Of a stretch of DNA of 5,981 nucleotides, positions 1 to 5,548 are shown in pieces (the first letter of the stretch is position 1; the number at the start of each line of letters is the position of its first letter). Below the pieces are notes generated by a model that did not search any database, was not told the DNA's origin, and saw only the letters and a program-made list of their open reading frames with translations. The position numbers and the translations under genes are program-made. Source of the stretch: Actinomycetota bacterium (GTDB lineage Bacteria; Actinomycetota; Coriobacteriia; Anaerosomatales; JAHIQC01); NCBI GenBank assembly GCA_018902765.1, contig JAHIQC010000151.1, positions 1 to 5,981 on the forward strand. Reading direction: 5' to 3'.

Positions 1-536
1 AGGTCACTGATGACGCAGGTGAGTTGCTCTACAAGCCAGAGCAAGGCGCAACACAAGCGTTGCACGAACCAGTCGCTGTGCAAGAGGCCCTGATGCTGCA
101 CGACGTGGTTGAGACCGGTACCGCGCTCGAGGCACGGATCCCCGGAGTGTGGGCGGCCGGCAAAACAGGCACCACTCAGTCCTACCGCGATGCTTGGTTC
201 ATAGGCTATGCCGAGGACATCTCGACGTCGGTGTGGGTGGGCTATCGCGAGGGGCAGGTGGAGATGAGCAACGTGCACGGGATCAAGGTCACTGGCGGCA
301 GCTACCCGGCTCGCATATGGAAGGCGTTCATGCAGCCTTCGGTTGCCCTGAGGCGCGCACCTGCCGGCGGCGCTTCTGCCCCGGCGACGCAGGCGCCTGC
401 GGGGGATCTGCCTTCGGAAGTGCTCGTGAGTATCTGCCCGGATTCCATGCTCCGTGCGACCAAGCGCTGCCCAGCGCCCGTCGATATCTATCTGGATCCC
501 ACCCGGATTCCGACACAGACATGCAACAGACACTAG
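1..536 (+). CDS. Class A penicillin-binding protein (PBP1A type), C-terminal part, 5' end outside the window
   Basis: Class A PBPs are membrane-anchored enzymes that polymerise glycan strands and cross-link peptidoglycan outside the membrane; only the end of the transpeptidase domain is visible. The frame is open from nt 3 and gives 177 residues. The KTGTT box at nt 162-176 is the third active-site motif of the penicillin-binding fold. It is followed by the usual D-A-W-F-I-G-Y and V-W-V-G-Y strands and the G-G-S-Y-P-A-R-I-W-K-A-F-M segment typical of PBP1A/PonA. After this comes an Ala/Pro-rich linker (about nt 345-410) and a short tail with three Cys (S-I-C-P-D-S, K-R-C-P, Q-T-C-N-R-H), a tail style I associate with actinobacterial PBPs. 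The catalytic serine and the glycosyltransferase domain lie upstream. The stop TAG is 8 nt before the J-domain gene, so the two are probably cotranscribed. Family assignment is firm; the subtype is less so. Confidence 0.93.
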   Translation, partial: VTDDAGELLYKPEQGATQALHEPVAVQEALMLHDVVETGTALEARIPGVWAAGKTGTTQSYRDAWFIGYAEDISTSVWVGYREGQVEMSNVHGIKVTGGSYPARIWKAFMQPSVALRRAPAGGASAPATQAPAGDLPSEVLVSICPDSMLRATKRCPAPVDIYLDPTRIPTQTCNRH

Positions 537-544
537 GGGGGCGA

Positions 545-844
545 GTGGATCACTACCGCACACTACAGGTCTCTCGGCACGCTGAGTCCGAAGTCATCGA
601 CAAGGCGTACCGCGTACTGTCGCTCAAGAATCATCCGGACGTGACGGTGTCCAGCAAGCGCGATTCCGCGACCGTCCGCATGCAGCGCATCAATCGAGCG
701 TATGCCGTGTTGAGCGATCCAGTGGCTCGCCGTCGTTACGATGCCACGCTTGGCCATGACTCTGGCCGATCGGCGTGGGACACGTTCATGCGCAAGGGGC
801 TGATCGGAATGTTCCTTGAGAAAGCAAAACCGCCGAGCAGCTAG
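545..844 (+). CDS. Small J-domain (DnaJ-like) protein
   Basis: This 99-residue protein is almost entirely a J domain, the module that stimulates ATP hydrolysis by DnaK/Hsp70. It starts with D-H-Y-R-T-L-Q-V. Helix II ends in K-A-Y-R-V-L-S, the invariant H-P-D is at residues 30-32, and helix III contains I-N-R-A-Y-A-V-L-S-D-P followed by R-R-R-Y-D at about 62-66. There is no Gly/Phe region, zinc finger or substrate-binding domain, so it is not DnaJ itself (about 370 residues). About 30 residues follow the J domain (W-D-T-F-M-R-K-G-L-I-G-M-F-L-E-K), a possible amphipathic tail. I chose the GTG at 545 because AGGGGG (535-540) precedes it by 4 nt. An in-frame ATG at 521 would overlap the PBP gene by 16 nt and lacks a ribosome-binding site. 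The partner and role are unknown; its position after a cell-wall gene may be incidental. The stop codon lies in the loop of the following hairpin. Confidence 0.88.
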   Translation: MDHYRTLQVSRHAESEVIDKAYRVLSLKNHPDVTVSSKRDSATVRMQRINRAYAVLSDPVARRRYDATLGHDSGRSAWDTFMRKGLIGMFLEKAKPPSS

Positions 845-859
845 GGGCTCCTCGGCGGT
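829..859 (-). terminator. Hairpin terminator between convergent genes, strongest for the minus-strand operon
   Basis: ACCGCCGAG (829-837) pairs perfectly with CTCGGCGGT (851-859): 9 bp, with a 13-nt loop that contains the stop of the J-domain gene (842-844). Read on the minus strand, the stem runs directly into TTTTGCTTTC (complement of 820-829), a good U-tract for intrinsic termination after the selenoprotein gene. On the plus strand only a mixed pyrimidine stretch follows, so plus-strand termination would be weaker. A second small perfect hairpin (GCTTCA / TGAAGC, 863-878) lies between it and the selenoprotein stop. Confidence 0.75.
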
Positions 860-887
860 GCTGCTTCACTCTTGAAGCGCGGACCAT

Positions 888-1217
888 CTATTCAGCGAGC
901 TTGTTTCCGACCGCGCGCAGGATGGCCGGGTACGAGACTGCTCCATCGTAAACGGGCATGCCGCCTATGACGGTGACAGGGTAGAGCAGCCCGCGATTCT
1001 CTATCTCTTCGATGATCTTGCTGTGGTTCGCTTGCACGTCAGCGTCTTGGACGTCGCGATACAAGATGTCAGCCGCATCGCCGAACCGCTGCGCCATTTC
1101 CTGACGGATGATGGCCGTGATCTCCTCCGGAGACCAAGAAGGGCCTCAACCGCCGCTGGAGCACGCGGTCTGAGAGGGGAGGTCGAACACCTCTACAGTG
1201 ATCGTAGTGTTTTCCAT
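888..1217 (-). CDS. Thioredoxin-fold selenoprotein with a Cys-x4-Sec pair (UGA read as selenocysteine)
   Basis: From the ATG at 1217 the frame runs to TAG at 888-890 with a single in-frame TGA at 1148-1146. Read as selenocysteine it gives 109 residues: strand T-V-E-V-F-D (7-12), then C19-S-S-G-G-U24-G-P-S-W, a helix from P30, strand D-I-L-Y-R-D-V (50-56), a helix (64-76), L-Y-P-V-T-V-I-G-G (78-86) with a likely cis-Pro at 80, V-Y-D-G, and a C-terminal helix. This order matches a thioredoxin fold and recalls the small YuzD-type (DUF1462) redox proteins. C19 is the only cysteine, so C19 and U24 would form the redox pair. Coding character continues on both sides of the TGA, with no frameshift, and a SECIS-like hairpin follows it. 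AAGGAG (1227-1222) precedes this ATG by 4 nt; the ATG at 1220 is too close. The gene starts 12 nt after the ferredoxin stop, so they form one operon. The substrate is unknown. The alternative, a nonsense mutation, explains the hairpin and the Cys-x4 context less well. Confidence 0.8.
1113..1145 (-). promoter_or_regulatory. Bacterial SECIS-like hairpin directly after the in-frame UGA
   Basis: On the minus strand the RNA just after UGA folds into GGCC (1145-1142) with GGCC (1116-1113), an asymmetric internal loop, and an upper stem UGGUCUCC/GGAGAUCA (1136-1129 with 1125-1118) that contains one G-U pair. The apical loop is GGA (1128-1126). The loop begins 18 nt after the UGA and has G at its first two positions. 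Both fit the published general bacterial SECIS model: a small apical loop with an early G, about 16-37 nt downstream of the UGA, bound by SelB. The fold was made by hand; no energy was calculated. Confidence 0.72.
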
Positions 1218-1229
1218 CATGCTCCTTCT

Positions 1230-1430
1230 TTAGGACAGTTGTACGGCGCCGCCGGCGCACACGCGAACGCATACACCGCAGCCACGGCATAAATCTTCAA
1301 TCAGTGTATATCCGTTCGCTCCCGGATAAGGACCACCTTCGAGGGGTTGTATCGCACCGGTCGGGCACACGCGCCGTGACGGACATCCGGGGGAACGGTC
1401 ACACGTCGAGTTGTCGATCAGAATCTGCAT
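1230..1430 (-). CDS. Small ferredoxin-like [4Fe-4S] protein with two Cys clusters
   Basis: This is a 66-residue cytoplasmic iron-sulfur protein, probably an electron carrier. The C-terminal half has a classical C48-x2-C51-x2-C54-x3-C58 cluster motif, with Ala after the last Cys instead of the usual Pro. The N-terminal half has C10-x5-C16-x5-C22-P-T-G-A-I, a wider spacing than C-x2-C-x2-C. The C-P-T-G-A-I end is typical of ferredoxin folds, so a second cluster, or an unusually bound one, is plausible. I chose the ATG at 1430 because AGGA lies 7 nt upstream and the family-like strand M-Q-I-L-I-D begins there; the frame upstream to 1499 crosses the promoter and operator and is not coding. Its TAA stop is followed after 2 nt by the ribosome-binding site of the selenoprotein gene, so the two are cotranscribed and possibly coupled. 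It may supply electrons to the selenoprotein, but this is inference from context. Confidence 0.87.
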   Translation of the reverse strand: MQILIDNSTCDRSPGCPSRRVCPTGAIQPLEGGPYPGANGYTLIEDLCRGCGVCVRVCAGGAVQLS

Positions 1431-1470
1431 CGTCACATCCTGTTCTCGAATCCTTACGCTTTCAGGCAGC

Positions 1471-1499
1471 AGTATACCCCATGGGGTATACGGATACAA
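1471..1499 (-). promoter_or_regulatory. Probable sigma-70-type promoter of the ferredoxin/selenoprotein operon
   Basis: On the minus strand TTGTAT (1499-1494) and TATACT (1476-1471) are separated by 17 nt. The -10 matches TATAAT at five of six positions; the -35 matches only TTG. Transcription would start near 1463, about 33 nt before the ferredoxin ATG. The palindrome at 1472-1491 covers most of the spacer and five bases of the -10, so a protein bound there should block RNA polymerase. Confidence 0.6.
1472..1491. promoter_or_regulatory. Perfect 20-bp palindromic operator
   Basis: GTATACCCCATGGGGTATAC is identical to its reverse complement over all 20 bases. The AT-rich ends with central C-tract and G-tract (TACCCC-AT-GGGGTA) resemble operators of the CsoR/RcnR/FrmR/CstR family of copper-, nickel-, formaldehyde- or persulfide-sensing repressors. 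It overlaps the minus-strand promoter core, as expected for a repressor site. The 17-nt promoter spacing argues against MerR-type activation, which uses 19-20 nt. The regulator gene is not in this window, so the family assignment is inference. Confidence 0.7.
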
Positions 1500-1529
1500 C
1501 CCTGAACTCTAGTTAACGAGGGGCGACAT

Positions 1530-1538
1530 TGCTAGTAT
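1530..1538 (+). promoter_or_regulatory. Candidate extended -10 promoter of the chemoreceptor gene
   Basis: TGC followed by TAGTAT (1533-1538) forms an extended -10 element about 34 nt before the GTG start. No good -35 hexamer is visible at 16-18 nt spacing. The palindrome at 1472-1491 is about 40 nt upstream of this -10, so it could in principle affect both directions. This is a weak call. Confidence 0.35.
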
Positions 1539-1571
1539 GGTGTCGGTTCCCCCTCGGATGGAGGCTGACGC

Positions 1572-2729
1572 GTGGCCATCATGAAGCTCACCAAGACGAA
1601 CAAACGGCTGATGGCGTATATGCTCGCCGCCGGGGTGGTCGTCGGAGCGGCGTTCCCCGTCGTAGCGAGTTTCTTCGTAGATGCCAAGAGCACCACTCAT
1701 TGGATCATCTTCTCGGTACTCGCTGTGGTCGCTGGTGTCGGAATGGGCATTACGTGCGCCATAGTCGCAGTAAAGACCGGAGAGGGCCTGTTTCGAGAGG
1801 TGCTCCAGGTCGCCAAGGCGAAGCATGGAATCGACGTGGACGTGGATGAGGGCTGCGATGACATGCAGATCCAAGTCATCGATCTGCTCGGGCGCCTGAG
1901 CCAGTTGCTCGACCACGCACGCTCGGTCAACAACGACATGCGGGCCCTGACATCCGAAGTGCTCGCAGCCACGGAGCAGCAGGCCTCGGGCGCGGCCGAA
2001 CAAGCAGCCGCCGTCACGCAGACCTCGGCCACCGTCGAGGAGCTCGCCCAGACATCCAAGCAGATCGCTGATAACTCGGGAGCAGTGGTCGCGGTCGCAG
2101 AACGCACACTTGCCAGCGCCGAGGAGGGAATGCAGGCGGTCGCCGACACGACTGAAGGCATCGAGGAGATTCGCGCGAGCACCCAGCTGTCCTCGGATCG
2201 CATTCTTGCGCTTGGCGAGCGCAGCCAGGAGATCGGCCGAGTGCTGGTGATCATCGACGACATAGCGGAGCAGACCAAGATACTGGCGCTCAACGCCGCG
2301 ATCGAAGCCGCCCGTGCGGGCGAAGCGGGCAAAGGTTTCGCGGTTGTGGCCGAGGAGATCCGCAAGTTGGCGGACTCGGTCACAGAGTCGACGCAGGAGA
2401 TCGGCCGCGTCGTGCGCGAGATTCAAGCTTCGACGTCGCAGCTCATCATGTCGACCGAACGCTCGGCCAAGAAGGTCGATGAGGGCAAGATGCTCGCCTC
2501 GAGAACTGCGGATTCACTTGAGAAGATCGTGCACCAGGTCGAAGAGACGACCGATGCGGCCAAGCAGATATCCATAGCCACCCAGCAGCAGCGCACGGCT
2601 TCTGATCAGGTCGTGCTGTCCATGAAGGAAGTGGCTCATGTGAGTCAGCAGTCAGCGGAGACCACGCGTCAGATCTCCGCTGCCATCATGGATCTGAACC
2701 AGCTCGCTGACTCGCTTCTGGCCCGATGA
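1572..2729 (+). CDS. Methyl-accepting chemotaxis-type protein with two TM helices and no sensor domain
   Basis: This 385-residue signalling protein should act in the membrane, passing signals to CheA/CheW. Two hydrophobic helices (about 13-36 and 44-67) are joined by only about seven residues, so there is no periplasmic ligand-binding domain and no clear HAMP domain. The rest is a long coiled coil: an N-arm rich in Ala, Gln, Thr and Glu with possible methylation sites ([11 protein letters not shown] at about 136), the highly conserved hairpin tip [20 protein letters not shown] (about 232-251), and a C-arm of about 130 residues. No C-terminal CheR-binding pentapeptide is present. GTG at 1572 is chosen because GGAGG (1560-1564) lies 7 nt upstream; the ATG at 1581 is too far from it. 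Its input may be the membrane itself, the cytoplasm, or a partner protein. The stop overlaps the start of the RidA gene. Confidence 0.93.
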   Translation: MAIMKLTKTNKRLMAYMLAAGVVVGAAFPVVASFFVDAKSTTHWIIFSVLAVVAGVGMGITCAIVAVKTGEGLFREVLQVAKAKHGIDVDVDEGCDDMQIQVIDLLGRLSQLLDHARSVNNDMRALTSEVLAATEQQASGAAEQAAAVTQTSATVEELAQTSKQIADNSGAVVAVAERTLASAEEGMQAVADTTEGIEEIRASTQLSSDRILALGERSQEIGRVLVIIDDIAEQTKILALNAAIEAARAGEAGKGFAVVAEEIRKLADSVTESTQEIGRVVREIQASTSQLIMSTERSAKKVDEGKMLASRTADSLEKIVHQVEETTDAAKQISIATQQQRTASDQVVLSMKEVAHVSQQSAETTRQISAAIMDLNQLADSLLAR

Positions 2730-3211
2730 GCGTCTCAGTCGCGGATCGGCTCGCCGAAGCGGGAATCGTGCTTCCGCCCGCGCCCCAGGCGCTCGGCGAC
2801 TACGTCCCGGCGATAAGGTGCGGCGATTTCGTGTACACATCAGGGCAGTTGCCGATGGTAGATGGCCAGCTCGTGGCTTCGGGAATCGTTGGCGCGGATG
2901 TCGATTCGCAGAGTGCGGCGGATTGCGCGCGAGTGGCGGTTCTGAACGCTCTCGCTGCCGCCTCGGCCGTGTGCGAGTTGGACGACGTCATCGGCGTGGT
3001 CAAGTTGGTGGGCTACGTCGCATCCGCTGTGGAGTTCTCATCCCAGCCGGCGGTCCTCAACGCCGCCAGCGCGGTTCTCATCCAGGCATTCGGGGATGCC
3101 GGCAAGCACGCGCGCGAGGCCATCGGAGTATGCGTATTGCCGATGAACGCTCCCGTCGAGGTTTCGCTCGTTCTTTCGCTCTCGAAATTAACCATTCCCG
3201 AAGGATTCTGA
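2726..3211 (+). CDS. RidA/YjgF/YER057c/UK114-family protein
   Basis: This 161-residue protein has the chorismate-mutase-like fold of the RidA family. Archetypal RidA hydrolyses reactive 2-aminoacrylate and similar enamine/imine intermediates formed by PLP enzymes. Recognisable segments are [11 protein letters not shown] near 33-43, the helix [13 protein letters not shown] near 64-76, and H-A-R130-E-A-I-G-V-C-V-L-P with V-E145-V near the end. R130 and E145 are 15 residues apart, the spacing of the RidA active-site Arg105/Glu120, so deaminase activity is possible. At about 155-160 residues it resembles the longer YjgF_endoribonc-like branch more than the about 128-residue RidA; members of that branch often have no known substrate. 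Its ATG overlaps the chemoreceptor TGA (ATGA) and no ribosome-binding site is visible, so translation is probably coupled. No clear terminator follows. Confidence 0.9.
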   Translation: MSVSVADRLAEAGIVLPPAPQALGDYVPAIRCGDFVYTSGQLPMVDGQLVASGIVGADVDSQSAADCARVAVLNALAAASAVCELDDVIGVVKLVGYVASAVEFSSQPAVLNAASAVLIQAFGDAGKHAREAIGVCVLPMNAPVEVSLVLSLSKLTIPEGF

Positions 3212-3265
3212 GGTCCGGTGGCGAAAGATATCATCAGTTCATGTGGTTTGTTTATGGATATGCTG

Positions 3266-3294
3266 TTGAGTGGATGAGCGGGTTCTTATATCGT
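3266..3294 (+). promoter_or_regulatory. Candidate promoter of the multiheme cytochrome gene
   Basis: The 161-nt gap 3212-3372 is AT-richer than its surroundings between about 3225 and 3293. TTGAGT (3266-3271) and TATCGT (3289-3294) are 17 nt apart, each matching four of six consensus bases. Transcription would start near 3301 and leave a leader of about 70 nt. No better-conserved pair was seen in this gap. Confidence 0.4.
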
Positions 3295-3303
3295 AGGCGG
3301 GGT

Positions 3304-3323
3304 TGGCGGCATTCGTGCCGCTA
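3304..3323 (+). other. Small UUCG-loop hairpin in the cytochrome leader
   Basis: GCGGCA (3306-3311) pairs perfectly with TGCCGC (3316-3321) around a TTCG tetraloop; a G-T and a T-A pair extend the stem to 8 bp. It lies about 40 nt before the ribosome-binding site of the cytochrome gene and at or just after the predicted transcription start. It could stabilise the 5' end of the message. No U-tract follows, so it is not an intrinsic terminator. Confidence 0.45.
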
Positions 3324-3372
3324 TACGCGCGTGCGATTGCAGGTCCCCTGATGCAAGCAAGGAGAGATGTGT

Positions 3373-5475
3373 ATGGCCAAGATCTCGCTGGCCGGATTTA
3401 AAGATCCGGTCCGTCGGCCGCGGTACATCATATGGACGGGCGTGGTTGTCCTGCTGCTGGCCGCGTTCGTAATAGTCGCGTTGGGGGTGACTTCCTCCTA
3501 CTGGTTCTGCGCTAATGCCTGTCACGCAGTCCAGGACGATACCATCACGGCGTACGACAACTCGTCGCACTCGAAGATCTCATGTATGGCATGCCACATG
3601 CCGGTCAACGCAGACCCGATCACCTTTGTTCTGCACAAGGCCAAGGCACTAGGCGAATTGTATTTGACCGCACGCGGTCTGTATGAGATCCCGCTGAATG
3701 GTGAATCAGAGGTTGCTCTGGAGTTCGATCAGAAGAACTGCACGCAGTGCCATTCGGAGAATCGCGAGATAACAGCGAGCCCGGGCATCATCATCGACCA
3801 CAAGGTGCATGACGAGAATGAAGTCACCTGTACCTTGTGCCACAACCGGGTTGCGCACAACGAAGAGGGGATCGAGTTCATCAATGTCGATCCCGCCAGC
3901 GATGAGCTGAACAAGGGCCACGTGAGCTTCATGTCCATGACTGCATGCTTCCGTTGTCACGGACTCGAGAAGGACGCCAAGGCACCCGGCGCATGCGCCA
4001 AGTGTCACCCGGCCGACTTCCAGCTGAAGCCCTCGAGTCACCTCGCCAAGGACTTCTATCCCGTCAAGCATGCCGAGATGGCAAAGGATGCTATGGCTGA
4101 GGTCAAGGCTGCAGCTGGCGAAGGTGCGGAAGGTGAAGCTCCGGCAGAGGAGTCCAAGGAGGGTACGGAGAGCTCGTCGCTAGGCGTCGAAGCGGCTGCC
4201 GCAAGTGGCGGTGCTGAGAATCCCTGGGCCGAAGAGATGCCCAAGGTCGAAGCGGTCAACTACTGCTCGACATGTCACCTCGACACGTTCTGCTCGAACT
4301 GCCACGGCATGGAGATGCCGCACCCGGCTTCCTTCAAAGAGCCCAAGAAGGCCGACGATCCCGCCGGTCACCCAGCGCTTTCCAAGACGAAGGCGGCCAA
4401 GTGCGATCTGTGTCACCAGACCAAGAAGACCAACTTCTTGTTCTGCAACAACTGCCACCACGGTAGTGCTTCCAAGTGGACATACGATCCCAAGGTCGCA
4501 TGGGGTACTCAGCATGCCAAGGCGGTCTCCAAGAACGGTGTGACCGGCTGTCTTGAGAAGTGCCACCAGAAGAAGTTCTGCCTGGATTGCCATACAGCCA
4601 AGAAGCCCGTGCCGACGTCGCACAAGGCCGCGGACTGGATGCGCAAGCCCAAGGACGCTCTCGGCGGGCACGCTGACTCCTTCAAGGCTCAGCCTGACGC
4701 TTGTGCGATCTGCCACGGCGAGAACGCACCGAACAAGAACAAGTTCTGCTTCGACTGCCACAAGCTTGAGGTCCCGCATCCTCAGGACTTCAAGAAGTTC
4801 CACTCGAAGACCGGCAAGGCCCAGCCTGTTGTCTGTGCCAACTGCCACACCTTCAAGGAGCTTTGCAGCGACTGTCACCACAAGGGTGCGGTGGACGGTA
4901 AGCCGTGGATCAGTGTTCATGGCGGAATCGTCAATACCGGCGGTGCCACTTCGTGCTTCGAGAAGTGCCACAAACAGGACTACTGCGTGACGTGTCACAC
5001 GAGTCGCAAGGTCGTTCCGGCTTCGCACAAGGCGAATGGCTGGACGCGTCGGGCTGCAATCGCGACCCCCGCGCTCCATCCTGCGGCGTTCAACAAGGCC
5101 GCAGATAGCTGTTCGTACTGTCACGGAGCAGGGACTGCCAAGGACAACAAGTTCTGCATGGGTTGTCACAAGCTCGAGATGCCGCACCCGACAGGCTACG
5201 GTCCTCCCAAGGATGCCAAGCCGGTCGCGGACAACGGTGGCGCTCACGCACAGGGTTTCAAGGACAACAAGCTCAATAGAGCTGTGTGCACGAACTGCCA
5301 CGTCCAGGCTGCATGTGATAGCTGCCACCATCAGTACACCGCGGCAGAGCGTTGGGTCATCGCGCACCCGACCACAGTCAAGAAGTCAGGTGCTGACGGA
5401 TGCTTCGATTGTCACAAGGAGACGTTCTGCTCCTACTGCCACGTCAGGCAGGCGGCGAAGATACTAGGTAACTAG
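3373..5475 (+). CDS. Membrane-anchored 24-haem cytochrome c with NapC/NrfH-like N-terminus
   Basis: This 700-residue protein probably takes electrons from membrane quinols and passes them along a haem chain outside the membrane. One uncleaved TM helix (about 18-40) follows a basic N-terminus. F-C46-A-N-A-C-H, Y-x3-S-S-H and C-M-A-C-H match the quinol-facing start of NapC/NirT/NrfH proteins. I count 24 covalent haem motifs: 21 C-x2-C-H and three C-x3-C-H (first Cys at nt 3508, 4549, 4954). Haems 1-6 (residues 46-212) form the anchor domain. An Ala/Glu-rich, haem-free linker (about 233-297) leads to three tandem six-haem modules (298-690). ATG at 3373 is chosen because AAGGAG (3359-3364) lies 8 nt upstream; the ATG at 3367 is only 2 nt from it. 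There is no LPxTG motif or second TM helix, so it ends outside the membrane. Whether the final acceptor is a mineral, another cytochrome or a soluble reductase cannot be told from the sequence. A terminator follows. Confidence 0.93.
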   Translation: MAKISLAGFKDPVRRPRYIIWTGVVVLLLAAFVIVALGVTSSYWFCANACHAVQDDTITAYDNSSHSKISCMACHMPVNADPITFVLHKAKALGELYLTARGLYEIPLNGESEVALEFDQKNCTQCHSENREITASPGIIIDHKVHDENEVTCTLCHNRVAHNEEGIEFINVDPASDELNKGHVSFMSMTACFRCHGLEKDAKAPGACAKCHPADFQLKPSSHLAKDFYPVKHAEMAKDAMAEVKAAAGEGAEGEAPAEESKEGTESSSLGVEAAAASGGAENPWAEEMPKVEAVNYCSTCHLDTFCSNCHGMEMPHPASFKEPKKADDPAGHPALSKTKAAKCDLCHQTKKTNFLFCNNCHHGSASKWTYDPKVAWGTQHAKAVSKNGVTGCLEKCHQKKFCLDCHTAKKPVPTSHKAADWMRKPKDALGGHADSFKAQPDACAICHGENAPNKNKFCFDCHKLEVPHPQDFKKFHSKTGKAQPVVCANCHTFKELCSDCHHKGAVDGKPWISVHGGIVNTGGATSCFEKCHKQDYCVTCHTSRKVVPASHKANGWTRRAAIATPALHPAAFNKAADSCSYCHGAGTAKDNKFCMGCHKLEMPHPTGYGPPKDAKPVADNGGAHAQGFKDNKLNRAVCTNCHVQAACDSCHHQYTAAERWVIAHPTTVKKSGADGCFDCHKETFCSYCHVRQAAKILGN
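4264..5442 (+). repeat. Three tandem six-haem protein modules inside the cytochrome
   Basis: Modules cover nt 4264-4593, 4702-4998 and 5110-5442 (haems 7-12, 13-18, 19-24), with a period of about 135-150 codons. Each has the same order: a C-x2-C-H; a C-x2-C-H followed by x2-E-[MV]-P-H-P; a C-x2-C-H; a C-x2-C-H-H with an extra His; then a closely spaced pair. The pair opens with C-x3-C-H in modules 1 and 2 (C-L-E-K-C-H, C-F-E-K-C-H) and with C-x2-C-H in module 3 (C-F-D-C-H). The pattern points to duplication of a six-haem unit. The repeats have diverged at DNA level, so the duplication is not recent. Confidence 0.85.
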
Positions 5476-5496
5476 TAGCGATTTTGCGCTTCGTCT

Positions 5497-5533
5497 CGAG
5501 GGCTCGGCCGCAATTCAAGCGGTCGGGCCCTCG
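5497..5533 (+). terminator. Intrinsic terminator of the cytochrome gene
   Basis: A 15-bp stem (5497-5511 with 5519-5533, two G-T pairs) closes a 7-nt AATTCAA loop, 21 nt after the cytochrome stop. The trailing U-tract is short (GCTTTG), so termination may rely mostly on the very strong stem. Confidence 0.7.
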
Positions 5534-5548
5534 GCTTTGAATTCGCCC

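Noticed and set aside
149..544. Extending the J-domain protein upstream to the ATG at 149
   Set aside because: The extension overlaps the PBP gene in another frame and reads as Arg/Gly-rich nonsense. The J domain begins at the GTG at 545.
888..1097. A 69-codon gene starting at the internal ATG at 1097
   Set aside because: It would lack the first strand and the redox motif of the fold and has no convincing ribosome-binding site. The same frame continues through the UGA to a well-supported start at 1217.
1146..1148. Reading the TGA as a simple nonsense mutation of a decayed gene
   Set aside because: No other stop or frameshift is present, the codon falls at a redox position after the only Cys, and a SECIS-like hairpin follows. 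It remains the main alternative but fits less well.
1472..1491. The palindrome as a transcription terminator or MerR-type operator
   Set aside because: No U-tract follows on either strand and there is no loop, so it is not a terminator. The promoter spacing of 17 nt is too short for MerR-type control.
1509..2426. Open frame of 305 codons on the minus strand
   Set aside because: It lies opposite the conserved chemoreceptor signalling domain, and its product is a low-complexity Leu/Arg/Asp-rich shadow.
3241..3351. Small 36-codon open frame (M-W-F-V-Y-G-Y-A-V...) before the cytochrome gene
   Set aside because: It has no ribosome-binding site, overlaps the probable promoter, and becomes Arg-rich in the manner of random GC-rich sequence.
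4180..5367. Long open frame of 395 codons on the minus strand
   Set aside because: It is the mirror of the multiheme cytochrome. The plus strand shows regular haem motifs, and the minus product resembles no known protein.
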